The notes under the pieces were generated by a model. The model saw only the letters and a program-made list of their open reading frames with translations. It was not told the DNA's origin and did not search any database. Of a stretch of DNA of 6,415 bases, positions 1-5,912 are shown piece after piece; positions within the stretch are counted from its first letter, which is position 1, and every line of letters begins with the position of its first letter. The stretch is from Symbiobacteriaceae bacterium (GTDB taxonomy: Bacteria; Bacillota; JAAYKD01; WRDA01), in contig WRDA01000083.1 of NCBI GenBank assembly GCA_009783675.1, forward strand, positions 1 through 6,415. Direction: 5' to 3'. The translations under genes and the position numbers were made by a program.

Positions 1-314
1 ATGGTGCAGTACTCGCCATCGACAGTGGGTAGAAGCAGGCCTCCGATGCGCACAAACTTTAGCGTTCCCGAGGAAGAGATGGACCGAACCATCAACCCCA
101 GGGTATCCACATGAGCGCTCAGGGCTCGGCCGCTCTTCTCCTTGCCTTTGACGGAGACGATGCCATTGCCTTTATGGTTACGGGAAAAAGCATAACCCAT
201 GCCTGTAGTTATCGCTTCGATTTCGTCGATGACCTTCATGGTGAAGCCGGTGGGGCTGTCGATAGCCATCAGTTTCTTAACTAAATCCAGGGTGTAGGTA
301 AGGTCGATATTCAT
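1..314 (-). CDS. M42-family metallopeptidase (glutamyl aminopeptidase / FrvX-like), N-terminal part, truncated by window edge
   Basis: The first 104 residues are visible, starting MNIDLTYTLDLVKKLMAIDSP; the gene runs off the left edge. The motif SAHVDTLG (His68, Asp70) matches the first metal-binding H-x-D of the M42 dinuclear zinc or cobalt aminopeptidases. It is followed by GTLKFVRIGG and a V-D-G-E segment, as expected for the start of the family's inserted dimerisation domain. Known members are cytoplasmic enzymes that assemble into tetrahedral shells and trim N-terminal residues from short peptides. The ATG at 314-312 is fixed by an AGGAGG site six bases upstream. The remaining metal ligands and catalytic Glu lie outside the window, so substrate preference cannot be judged. 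The old 'endoglucanase' label for FrvX-like proteins would be a misannotation. It is divergent from the tRNA-Leu gene and preceded by a heptad repeat. Confidence 0.88.
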   Translation of the reverse strand, partial: MNIDLTYTLDLVKKLMAIDSPTGFTMKVIDEIEAITTGMGYAFSRNHKGNGIVSVKGKEKSGRALSAHVDTLGLMVRSISSSGTLKFVRIGGLLLPTVDGEYCT

Positions 315-330
315 AAGAAGCCTCCTGTAA

Positions 331-358
331 GTTGAAAGTTGAAAGTTGAGAGTTGAGA
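331..358. repeat. Four tandem 7-bp repeats next to the M42 gene ribosome binding site
   Basis: On the plus strand the units are GTTGAAA, GTTGAAA, GTTGAGA, GTTGAGA at 331-337, 338-344, 345-351 and 352-358. On the transcribed (minus) strand they read as a pyrimidine-rich AACTTTC/AACTCTC tract ending a few bases before the AGGAGG of the M42 gene. A degenerate copy of the same arrangement precedes the Xaa-Pro peptidase gene at 2362-2382. The role is unknown; an unstructured 5' leader that helps ribosome loading, or a slippage-prone tract, are possibilities. Confidence 0.8.
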
Positions 359-370
359 GAAAATTACCGG

Positions 371-399
371 TTGCAATGGATTAGCGCCCGTGCTATACT
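371..399 (+). promoter_or_regulatory. Sigma-A (sigma-70-type) promoter for tRNA-Leu with extended -10
   Basis: A -35 box TTGCAA (371-376) is separated by exactly 17 bp from a -10 box TATACT (394-399), which also carries the TGn extension (391-393). Transcription would begin near 405-407, giving a precursor leader of about 16 nt before the mature tRNA 5' end at 423. Near-consensus boxes with ideal spacing are typical of stable RNA genes. The assignment rests on sequence match only. Confidence 0.75.
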
Positions 400-422
400 C
401 TTCTCTGCTGAGTTTGTGACCT

Positions 423-509
423 GCCGGAGTGATGGAATTGGCAGACGTGCCTGACTCAAAATCAGGTGTCCTTGCGGACGTGCCGGTTCGAGTCCGGCCT
501 CCGGCACCA
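423..509 (+). tRNA. tRNA-Leu, anticodon CAA, with encoded CCA
   Basis: A class II tRNA of 87 nt including the genomically encoded CCA (507-509). The acceptor stem GCCGGAG (423-429) pairs with CTCCGGC (499-505). The anticodon arm is CCTGA-CTCAAAA-TCAGG (450-466) with anticodon CAA at 457-459, decoding UUG. The long variable arm folds as GTCC-TTGC-GGAC, and the T arm is GCCGG-TTCGAGT-CCGGC. The D loop contains the usual AATTGGCAGA segment. All stems are fully paired, so the gene appears functional. It sits alone, flanked by its own promoter and terminator, and is antiparallel to both neighbouring protein genes. Confidence 0.98.
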
Positions 510-541
510 AAGGTTACCAACAGCAATAAGCGAGATCTCCT

Positions 542-581
542 GACAGATGGTTGGTTTACGAGCCTCCAGCTGTCTTTTTTT
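542..581 (+). terminator. Rho-independent terminator of tRNA-Leu
   Basis: GACAG (542-546) pairs with CTGTC (570-574). After an A-G mismatch, TGG (548-550) pairs with CCA (566-568), closing an internal loop of about 15 nt. Seven T residues follow directly (575-581). It lies 32 bp after the tRNA 3' end. On the minus strand the hairpin is not followed by T residues, so it should not terminate efp transcription. The rest of the gap to efp (582-661) holds only a 10-bp palindrome CGGTTAACCG (607-616) and no gene. Confidence 0.75.
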
Positions 582-661
582 GAACCTGAAGTACCCCAAT
601 CTGGACCGGTTAACCGATGCATGCGAGGGATCCATTTATTATCTCCCATGGAATTTTCCGG

Positions 662-1219
662 CTACGCTCGTCCCAGGTATTCGTTACTACGGGTATCCAC
701 CCGGACTACATCGCCGATATTCACGAAGAAAGGCACGCGAATGACGGCACCCGTCTCCAGTGTAGCTGGCTTGGAGCCCCCGGTAGCCGTATCTCCCCGG
801 ACGCCGGGGTCGGTTTGGGCGATTTTAAGCTCGACTACATTGGGTAAATCGATGCCGATGACTTTATCGTCGAAGATCTGCACCTGGATGTTCATGTTCT
901 CGATGAGATAGTTAACACCATTACCCAGATCCGCCGCCTGCATGGTCATCTGTTCAAAGCTTTCCGTGTCCATAAAGGTATACTCATTATCCAGTTTATA
1001 AAGATACTGCATCTCCCTGGAATCGACTCTGGCGCGACTCAGTTTCTCCCCGGCATTGAAGGTGCGTTCCTGCACCGAGCCGGTACGCAGATTCTTCATC
1101 TTGGTACGTACAAAAGCCGCTCCTTTTCCTGGTTTGACATGCTGAAACTCGATGACACTCCAGGCGTCGCCATCGATCTCCACGGTTAAGCCGGTGCGCA
1201 GGTCATTGGTGCTGATCAA
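662..1219 (-). CDS. efp: Translation elongation factor P (EF-P)
   Basis: A 185-residue protein, the normal EF-P length, with the three beta-barrel regions expected: an N-terminal KOW-like domain (about 1-62), a central OB domain (about 66-125) and a C-terminal OB domain (about 128-185). EF-P binds between the ribosomal P and E sites and relieves stalling on consecutive prolines. The tip loop reads HVKPGKGAAFVR, with Lys32 at the position modified in other bacteria (beta-lysyl-lysine in E. coli, 5-aminopentanol in Bacillus). No modification gene is in this window. The start is TTG at 1219-1217, chosen because an AGAAAGGAT site lies 8 bp upstream and the protein begins MISTNDLRTG like family members. 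It lies 36 bp after the Xaa-Pro peptidase gene, probably co-transcribed. No clear terminator follows it. Confidence 0.97.
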   Translation of the reverse strand: MISTNDLRTGLTVEIDGDAWSVIEFQHVKPGKGAAFVRTKMKNLRTGSVQERTFNAGEKLSRARVDSREMQYLYKLDNEYTFMDTESFEQMTMQAADLGNGVNYLIENMNIQVQIFDDKVIGIDLPNVVELKIAQTDPGVRGDTATGGSKPATLETGAVIRVPFFVNIGDVVRVDTRSNEYLGRA

Positions 1220-1226
1220 GCTATCA

Positions 1227-1235
1227 ATCCTTTCT
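1227..1235 (-). promoter_or_regulatory. Ribosome binding site fixing the TTG start of efp
   Basis: AGAAAGGAT on the minus strand, with GGA eight bases before TTG at 1219-1217. No in-frame ATG gives a full-length EF-P, so this site decides the start. Confidence 0.7.
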
Positions 1236-1255
1236 GGAGTCCGTGCTGGGGTCTG

Positions 1256-2344
1256 TTATAGTGAAATGAGTTCTTTTGTCGTGTGATGCAGGCTGCGATG
1301 GCCTTCCGCCGTTATGAGAACCGAGTCTTCGATGCGTACACCACCCCAGTTGGGGATATAGATCCCAGGTTCGATGGTAATCATATTACCTGCAACCAGT
1401 TCGCTTTCGCTCTTCTGACCGGCACTCGGTTGTTCGTGAACCTGTAGACCAACGCCATGACCGAGACCATGCCCGAAGTATCGCCCGTAGCCGGCATCTT
1501 CGATGGTGCTGCGTGCGATGGCATCCAGTTCTTTGCCAATAATCCCTGGTGCAGCCGCATTAAGCGCTCTCATATGAGCCTGGAGCACCGTCTGATACAC
1601 CTTGCGCTGCTCGTCGCTAGGTTTGCCGATGACCACGGTCCTGGTGATATCGCTGCAGTACCCCTTGTACTTGGCTCCAAAGTCCATGGTCACGAAATCT
1701 CCCGGCTGCAGGAGTTTTTCGGTTGGTTTGCCATGAGGCATGGAGCTGCGTTTGCCCGAGACCACGATAGTCTCGAAAGCTACTCCATCCGCACCCATCT
1801 TCTTCATCGTGAAATCGATCTCGATGGCTACATCGCGTTCACTGACCCCGGCACGAATGAAGTTGAGCACCTGAAGATAGGCCTGATCGCTGATCATGGC
1901 AGCCTTGTTCATCAGAGTCAGTTCTTCCTCGTCCTTGACCTGACGCAGGCCTTCAATGATATCCTTATATGGCACACAGAAAAGATCGAGCTCAGCCTCT
2001 AAAAACGCCTCCTGCCAGGCTTCCAATTGAGCAACTGTAGTGTGATTCTCCTCGAAGCCCAGGCGGGAGACGCCATGAGTCGCCAGAATCTCCGTCAGTA
2101 ACGCAGTTGCGCTGGCCTGAGCCGTCGCAGGTACAACCTGCCAACCCACAGCCTGAGAAGCTGCCTGCTCCTGATAGACGAAACCGGTGATGAGGATAGC
2201 CAGTTCAGGGGTGATCAGCAGCGTTCCGGAGGATCCGGAGAAGCCGCTCAGATAGAAGCGATTCTCGGAGCTAGTGACCAGGATTGCTGGTAGATTAGCC
2301 TTCTGCATCGCCTTACGCAATGCCTCCAGCCTCTGCATGGACAT
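1256..2344 (-). CDS. M24B-family Xaa-Pro peptidase (aminopeptidase P / YqhT-like)
   Basis: A 362-residue cytoplasmic metallopeptidase that should cleave bonds next to proline. It has a creatinase-like N-terminal domain (about 4-132) and a pita-bread catalytic domain (about 140-357). The five metal ligands are recognisable: Asp221 (TMDFGA), Asp232 (CSDITRT), His296 (GHGLGHGVGL), Glu325 (TIEPGIYI) and Glu339 (VRIEDSV). His204 (MPHGKP) and His303 (VHEQP) match the catalytic histidines. The length fits the short Bacillus YqhT type rather than the 440-residue E. coli PepP; aminopeptidase P versus prolidase activity cannot be settled from sequence. The ATG at 2344 is chosen because AAAGGAGGT sits about 6 bp upstream; the frame stays open to 2461, but that stretch is non-coding in character. 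It precedes efp, an adjacency known in Bacillus. Residues 51-61 depart from the usual I-T-D-x-R-Y-x-E-Q-A pattern. Confidence 0.95.
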   Translation of the reverse strand: MSMQRLEALRKAMQKANLPAILVTSSENRFYLSGFSGSSGTLLITPELAILITGFVYQEQAASQAVGWQVVPATAQASATALLTEILATHGVSRLGFEENHTTVAQLEAWQEAFLEAELDLFCVPYKDIIEGLRQVKDEEELTLMNKAAMISDQAYLQVLNFIRAGVSERDVAIEIDFTMKKMGADGVAFETIVVSGKRSSMPHGKPTEKLLQPGDFVTMDFGAKYKGYCSDITRTVVIGKPSDEQRKVYQTVLQAHMRALNAAAPGIIGKELDAIARSTIEDAGYGRYFGHGLGHGVGLQVHEQPSAGQKSESELVAGNMITIEPGIYIPNWGGVRIEDSVLITAEGHRSLHHTTKELISL

Positions 2345-2361
2345 GGGGAGACCTCCTTTAA

Positions 2362-2382
2362 GTTGAAAGTTTAGAGAGTGGA
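2362..2382. repeat. Degenerate 7-bp repeat next to the peptidase ribosome binding site
   Basis: On the plus strand the units are GTTGAAA (2362-2368), GTTTAGA (2369-2375) and GAGTGGA (2376-2382). These keep the 7-bp period of the perfect array at 331-358 but are increasingly diverged. On the minus strand the closest unit runs into the peptidase Shine-Dalgarno, and this junction matches the M42 junction over about 20 bp with one mismatch. Confidence 0.6.
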
Positions 2383-2391
2383 GAGCGACTA

Positions 2392-2404
2392 CTGACAGTG
2401 TCAG
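2392..2404. promoter_or_regulatory. 13-bp perfect palindrome, possible operator
   Basis: CTGACAGTGTCAG is a perfect inverted repeat around one central base, in the radA-peptidase gap about 48 bp upstream of the peptidase start. It could bind a dimeric regulator or form a small hairpin. There is no T run, so it is not a terminator. No clear promoter was found beside it, so the role is open. The rest of the gap (2405-2505) shows only a short TTGC/GCAA stem near 2450-2461. Confidence 0.3.
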
Positions 2405-2505
2405 AGAGAGGGAGCTCGACAGTCTGGAACGCGTTTGGCGTAGTGCGAATTGCGAAGGCAACGAAGCAGTCGCCCGCAGTGACGGAGTTAGGTGACTTAT
2501 TGCTA

Positions 2506-3858
2506 TTACCCTGACACTGCCGCTTCGCAGGCTTCGGCCAGGTGTGTCACGCCCGCCAGTTCGATGCCAGGCATTGGCTGTGTCGCCTGTCTCTGCGGGA
2601 GAATTGCCCGCTTAAAACCCAGCTTGGCAGCTTCCCGCAAACGCCTTTCCAGATGCTGCACTCCCCTGACCTCACCGGTCAGACCAACCTCGCCCAAAAC
2701 CAGAGTCTGACGGTCCAGGGGTTTATCACGAAAACTGGACCACAGGGCCAGAGCTACCGCCAGATCCACAGCCGGTTCGCTGACCTTGATGCCTCCGGCG
2801 ACGTTGATGTAGGCATCGGTGAAACCTATTTGCAAGCCAAGGCGCTTCTCCAGCACAGCCAGGAGCATCGCCAGGCGATTAGCATCGAATCCGTTAGCCA
2901 GACGCCTGGGGTTTTGAAAAGTCGTCTGAGCCACTAAAGCTTGAATCTCTACTAACAGGGGGCGTGTTCCTTCCACCAGTGCGGTCACTGTCGAACCCGG
3001 ACCATGTTGGCTACGTTCAGCCAGGAAGAGCTGGGAAGGATTGGGAACCTCCTGCAGACCATCCTCAGTCATGGTAAAGACGCCTATTTCGTTGGTGGAA
3101 CCGTAGCGATTCTTCACTGCCCTGAGAATCCGGTAACTGTGCTGACGCTCTCCTTCGAAGTAGAGGACAGCATCCACCATATGTTCGAGCATTCTGGGGC
3201 CGGCAATATTACCTTCTTTAGTGACATGCCCGATGATGATCACGGTCAAGCCACGCGTCTTCGCCAGACGCATCAGCAGAGCGGTGATCTCACGAACCTG
3301 ACTTGGACTACCGATAGAGCTCCCGCTATCGCTATGAAAGACGGTCTGAATCGAATCGATCACTAAGAAGGCGGGGTTTTTCTCGTCCAACAGGCTCTCC
3401 AGGTTATCCAGGCTACTCTCGGCGACGACCCAGATCCCTTCGCTTACTCTGCCCAGACGGCGAGCACGCAGCTGTATCTGATGCACCGACTCTTCACCGC
3501 TCCAGTAGAGAACCTCCTGTTCCTGACTTCCTAGATTAAGTGCTGCATGGAGCATCAGGGTGGACTTACCGATACCGGGATCACCGCCGATGAGCACCAG
3601 AGACCCTGGCACAAAACCCCCGCCGAGGACACGGTCGAATTCGGGTATCTCACTGGAAACACGTTGTTCATGGCCAGTACTGAGAGCTTCCGCCAAGCTT
3701 ACTGGTCGCAGAGCGGAGATGGTCCCTCCGGGGCTCACCCGTTCGCTGACAGCCTCGCTGATCGTGTTCCATTCTCCACATTGGGTACAGCGCCCCTGCC
3801 ATTTGGCATAGATCGCTCCACAGGAGGAACATAAGAATCTGGTCCTCTCTTTAGGCAA
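2506..3858 (-). CDS. radA: DNA repair protein RadA (Sms)
   Basis: A 450-residue RecA-related ATPase of typical length that promotes branch migration of recombination intermediates in the cytoplasm. A C4 zinc finger uses Cys10, Cys13, Cys24 and Cys27 (CSSC, CTQC). The RecA-like core has a Walker A GGDPGIGKST (91-100) and a Walker B FLVIDSIQT (164-172). The RadA signature KNRYGSTNEIGVF is at 249-261. A Lon-like C-terminal domain (about 275-450) includes VEIQALV, a PRR, and GGIKVSEPAVDLAVALAL (355-372). All key motifs are intact. The start is TTG at 3858-3856, supported by a purine-rich double Shine-Dalgarno site and by the conserved MPKERTRFLCSSCG opening. It begins 25 bp after plsY and is very likely in the same transcript. 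In other Firmicutes radA often sits near clpC or disA; here the neighbours differ. Confidence 0.98.
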   Translation of the reverse strand: MPKERTRFLCSSCGAIYAKWQGRCTQCGEWNTISEAVSERVSPGGTISALRPVSLAEALSTGHEQRVSSEIPEFDRVLGGGFVPGSLVLIGGDPGIGKSTLMLHAALNLGSQEQEVLYWSGEESVHQIQLRARRLGRVSEGIWVVAESSLDNLESLLDEKNPAFLVIDSIQTVFHSDSGSSIGSPSQVREITALLMRLAKTRGLTVIIIGHVTKEGNIAGPRMLEHMVDAVLYFEGERQHSYRILRAVKNRYGSTNEIGVFTMTEDGLQEVPNPSQLFLAERSQHGPGSTVTALVEGTRPLLVEIQALVAQTTFQNPRRLANGFDANRLAMLLAVLEKRLGLQIGFTDAYINVAGGIKVSEPAVDLAVALALWSSFRDKPLDRQTLVLGEVGLTGEVRGVQHLERRLREAAKLGFKRAILPQRQATQPMPGIELAGVTHLAEACEAAVSG

Positions 3859-3860
3859 GA

Positions 3861-3873
3861 ATCCTCCCCTCCT
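3861..3873 (-). promoter_or_regulatory. Double Shine-Dalgarno before the TTG start of radA
   Basis: The minus strand reads AGGAGGGGAGGAT. One GGAGG lies 9 bases and the second, overlapping, 4 bases before TTG at 3858-3856. The 9-base one has the better spacing. This supports the TTG rather than any internal ATG as the start. Confidence 0.65.
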
Positions 3874-3883
3874 GTTATGATAC

Positions 3884-4474
3884 TTACTTGAATTGAAGTT
3901 TGTTTTCGTTGCCCTGGGTCAGCCGGGTAATATTGCCGCGATGCCCCCAGATAATCAGCATAACGATGACTCCTGCATAGGCTACCTCCAGGCTATGATA
4001 GCCAAACAGAGGCAGTAACAGCGGGGTGGCGATTGCCGCGGTCAGGGACCCCAGGGAGACATAGCGGGTGACTGCGACCACCAGGACGAAGAGAGTGAGG
4101 GAAATCGTCCCCGGAAGAGGGAAGAAAAACATCAGGATGCCGGAGGCTACGGCTACGCCTTTGCCTCCCTTAAAGCCGAGCCAAACAGGCCAGAGATGAC
4201 CAACGAAAGCCGCCAGACCACCCAGGAGCAGGATTTCCCTTGGCAGGTGCAGAAACTGACCCACCAGAAGAACCAGAACCACCTTGGCCACATCCAGGAT
4301 CAGGACCAGAATGCCTACTTTTGTACCCATGGTGCGCAGAGCATTAGTCGCTCCGATATTGCCACTCCCCTGGGAGCGGATATCCAGACCCCGGATCTTA
4401 CCCACCAGATACCCCATTGGTATCGCTCCACAGAAGTATCCACAGGCAACAAATATAAGATCCTGCAGAGTCAT
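3884..4474 (-). CDS. plsY: Acyl-phosphate:glycerol-3-phosphate acyltransferase PlsY
   Basis: A 196-residue integral membrane enzyme that acylates glycerol-3-phosphate at sn-1 from acyl-phosphate made by PlsX, the first step of phospholipid synthesis in most Gram-positives. The three family motifs are present: motif 1 SQGSGNIGATNALR (34-47), motif 2 GFKGGKGVA (100-108, glycine-rich phosphate site) and motif 3 GHRGNITRLTQGNE (177-190). Hydrophobic stretches at about 4-25, 53-76, 82-100, 110-135, 138-158 and 162-177 fit the multi-spanning fold. The ATG at 4474 lies 3 bp after the gerW stop, with AGAGGTG inside the gerW 3' end as its ribosome site, indicating translational coupling. The usual partner plsX is not in the window. 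Confidence 0.97.
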   Translation of the reverse strand: MTLQDLIFVACGYFCGAIPMGYLVGKIRGLDIRSQGSGNIGATNALRTMGTKVGILVLILDVAKVVLVLLVGQFLHLPREILLLGGLAAFVGHLWPVWLGFKGGKGVAVASGILMFFFPLPGTISLTLFVLVVAVTRYVSLGSLTAAIATPLLLPLFGYHSLEVAYAGVIVMLIIWGHRGNITRLTQGNENKLQFK

Positions 4475-4477
4475 GGC

Positions 4478-5023
4478 TTACACCTCTGGCTCCTTTTGTT
4501 CGCCTTCTTCCCTGGTAGACCCATCCTCGATAGCTGCTGCCAGAGCCTGAGCGACTTCTGCAGGCAGATCTGTGGTTTCCGCCACTATGCCGGCCTCAGC
4601 AATATTAGCGCTAAGATCATCGGCAAACTCGCTGATCGTCTCGATAACCTGGTTACCCTTGCTCTTGCCGAAGGTGCGGCTAAAACCGCTGCTGATCTTA
4701 TCGATGAAACCAGGCGCCATCTCCAGCACGCGATCCGCCAGACCGCCATCTTTAGCTCGAACATGGTGTATATTGACCGTGCCATCTTCATGGATGGAGA
4801 GAAAGGCTACCGGCGTGAGGCGCGCTCCTGCTGATGCGGCTGAGGCTACTGGTCTCTCTGCTTCCGAAGGTTTCGCTCCTCCACCGGAGCCGAAAGCGAA
4901 AGAAACTGAGACCACCGGAACGATGGTCACTTTGCCGATGACCAAAGGTTCACCGATTACTGTCTCTGTCGTCAGCATCTCTCCAAAATCTTTTAACAGG
5001 GTTTCCAGGTATTCACGGTTCAT
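4478..5023 (-). CDS. gerW: GerW (YtfJ) family sporulation protein
   Basis: A 181-residue protein of the GerW/YtfJ family. The N-terminal part (about 1-90) has the family pattern: a helix, then TVIGEPLVIGKVTIVPVVSVSFAFGSGGG (21-49), then an Ala/Ser/Pro-rich low-complexity segment (50-69), then LTPVAFLSIHEDGTVNIHHV (69-88). In Bacillus subtilis this protein is made in the forespore and is needed for normal germination. Residues 90-150 contain amphipathic stretches with no recognised domain, and the tail (about 166-181) is acidic. The ATG at 5023 has AAGGGAG upstream at suitable spacing. It follows the DUF2953 gene by 29 bp and precedes plsY by 3 bp. No sporulation sigma-factor promoter could be picked out directly before it. 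This gene is the best single indicator that the organism forms spores. Confidence 0.9.
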   Translation of the reverse strand: MNREYLETLLKDFGEMLTTETVIGEPLVIGKVTIVPVVSVSFAFGSGGGAKPSEAERPVASAASAGARLTPVAFLSIHEDGTVNIHHVRAKDGGLADRVLEMAPGFIDKISSGFSRTFGKSKGNQVIETISEFADDLSANIAEAGIVAETTDLPAEVAQALAAAIEDGSTREEGEQKEPEV

Positions 5024-5052
5024 GCAGACACTCCCTTTTGTTAACTTTCAGA

Positions 5053-5886
5053 CTATCTATAAAGGCGAATCAACTGTTTGGTTGTATCATCGAAGTACAG
5101 CTTCAGCAACAACCAGAGGAGCTGTAAAGGAGAGAGCCAGCCTGCCAGAGAGAGCTCCAGCTCCAGAACCTCTTGCTGATAATGAGGCTCAAGGTCTAAG
5201 GCGATGCCCGCAGGCAAGAAAGGTTTGATGACGAAGACGCGACGAAAGAGTTCACTGGTGACGAAAGGGTCCCACAGACCGCAGACGCCGCACAGCCTTA
5301 GAGGCGCAAGATGCAGAGTATCCCATAAACGCCTGAACCAGGAGATCAGCCAGTGGCGTAACTGCCATAGCAAACGGGCACTTTCCTTCCAAGACGGGCC
5401 TTGTTCTTCTTCATCCTCAACCGAAGCAGGGTCCGGATCAGTAACTTTACCAGCCTTAGCTGCCTTCTTAACAGATTCGGTTTTGCCTCCAGTGCTTTTC
5501 GCTGTGCTTTCTCTGGGAGGCTCACCTGCAGTAGTTTTACTAGTGTCGACTACCCGGGAACCATAAGGATACTCACTCTTCTCCGCTTCTCTGACAGGAT
5601 CTTCAGAACTTCGCACGACGGCGGAGGTTTTGGCAGCATCTTTTCCCTTCCCGGTTTCTTTGCTTTCCTTTAACTTGCCGGACTTGCTCTGGCCCCGCAG
5701 TCGTTTAGCCAGGATCTTGTCTAAGGGTATGAAACCTGCCCAGGTCAGTTGCCAGTCGAAAGTGCCATTACCGTCCTTCCAGGAAGCTGCTACGGCATAG
5801 CGAAAGGGCAAGGCTAAAAGCAGGAGAAGCACCATCAGGAGTCCCAGCAAAACCAGTAGAATCCATCCGAGTATCACCAAGATCAT
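5053..5886 (-). CDS. DUF2953 domain membrane-anchored protein (YtfI-like)
   Basis: A 277-residue protein of unknown biochemical function. One strongly hydrophobic N-terminal helix (residues 2-27) is followed by a short basic and aromatic segment. Next comes a 100-residue hydrophilic Lys/Glu/Ser/Thr/Pro-rich linker (about 62-163). The C-terminal domain (about 165-277) includes a Trp/Arg/Leu-rich helix, then GVCGLWDPFVT (200-210), then a Leu-rich hydrophobic stretch near 246-264. The D-P-x-x-T core resembles the conserved G-D-P-x-x-T of DUF2953. In B. subtilis the DUF2953 gene ytfI pairs with gerW/ytfJ as here, suggesting a spore-envelope role (inference). The ATG at 5886-5884 is chosen because AGGTGAG (5896-5902) lies 9 bp upstream and the protein then opens directly with the membrane helix. 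An in-frame ATG at 5907 lacks a good site, and the frame beyond it runs through hairpin-rich non-coding DNA. Confidence 0.82.
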   Translation of the reverse strand: MILVILGWILLVLLGLLMVLLLLLALPFRYAVAASWKDGNGTFDWQLTWAGFIPLDKILAKRLRGQSKSGKLKESKETGKGKDAAKTSAVVRSSEDPVREAEKSEYPYGSRVVDTSKTTAGEPPRESTAKSTGGKTESVKKAAKAGKVTDPDPASVEDEEEQGPSWKESARLLWQLRHWLISWFRRLWDTLHLAPLRLCGVCGLWDPFVTSELFRRVFVIKPFLPAGIALDLEPHYQQEVLELELSLAGWLSPLQLLWLLLKLYFDDTTKQLIRLYR

Positions 5887-5912
5887 CCCAAGCTTCTCAC
5901 CTACCATGTTAG

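Noticed and set aside
607..616. Palindrome CGGTTAACCG downstream of efp as a possible terminator or operator
   Set aside because: Only a 10-bp palindrome with no loop and no T run on either strand; it could easily be chance.
311..649. A minus-strand frame through the antisense of tRNA-Leu
   Set aside because: It contains the typical G-G-R-T-R-T-G type peptide produced by translating tRNA antisense; it overlaps the M42 start and has no support.
429..911. A 160-codon plus-strand open frame beginning inside the tRNA
   Set aside because: It starts within tRNA-Leu, crosses the terminator and runs antisense into efp, so it is not a gene.
1457..2002. A 181-codon plus-strand open frame
   Set aside because: It lies wholly antisense to the Xaa-Pro peptidase, whose motifs are unambiguous.
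2345..2461. In-frame upstream extension of the Xaa-Pro peptidase
   Set aside because: The AAAGGAGGT site immediately precedes the ATG at 2344. The extension covers the heptad repeat and palindrome and encodes a composition unlike the family N-terminus.
5024..5052. A sporulation-type (sigma-F or sigma-G) promoter directly before gerW
   Set aside because: No convincing -35/-10 pair fits in this 29-bp gap or the adjacent end of the upstream gene.
4572..5228. A 218-codon plus-strand open frame across gerW and the end of the DUF2953 gene
   Set aside because: It is antisense to two recognisable genes and has no domain character; it is a shadow of codon usage on the other strand.
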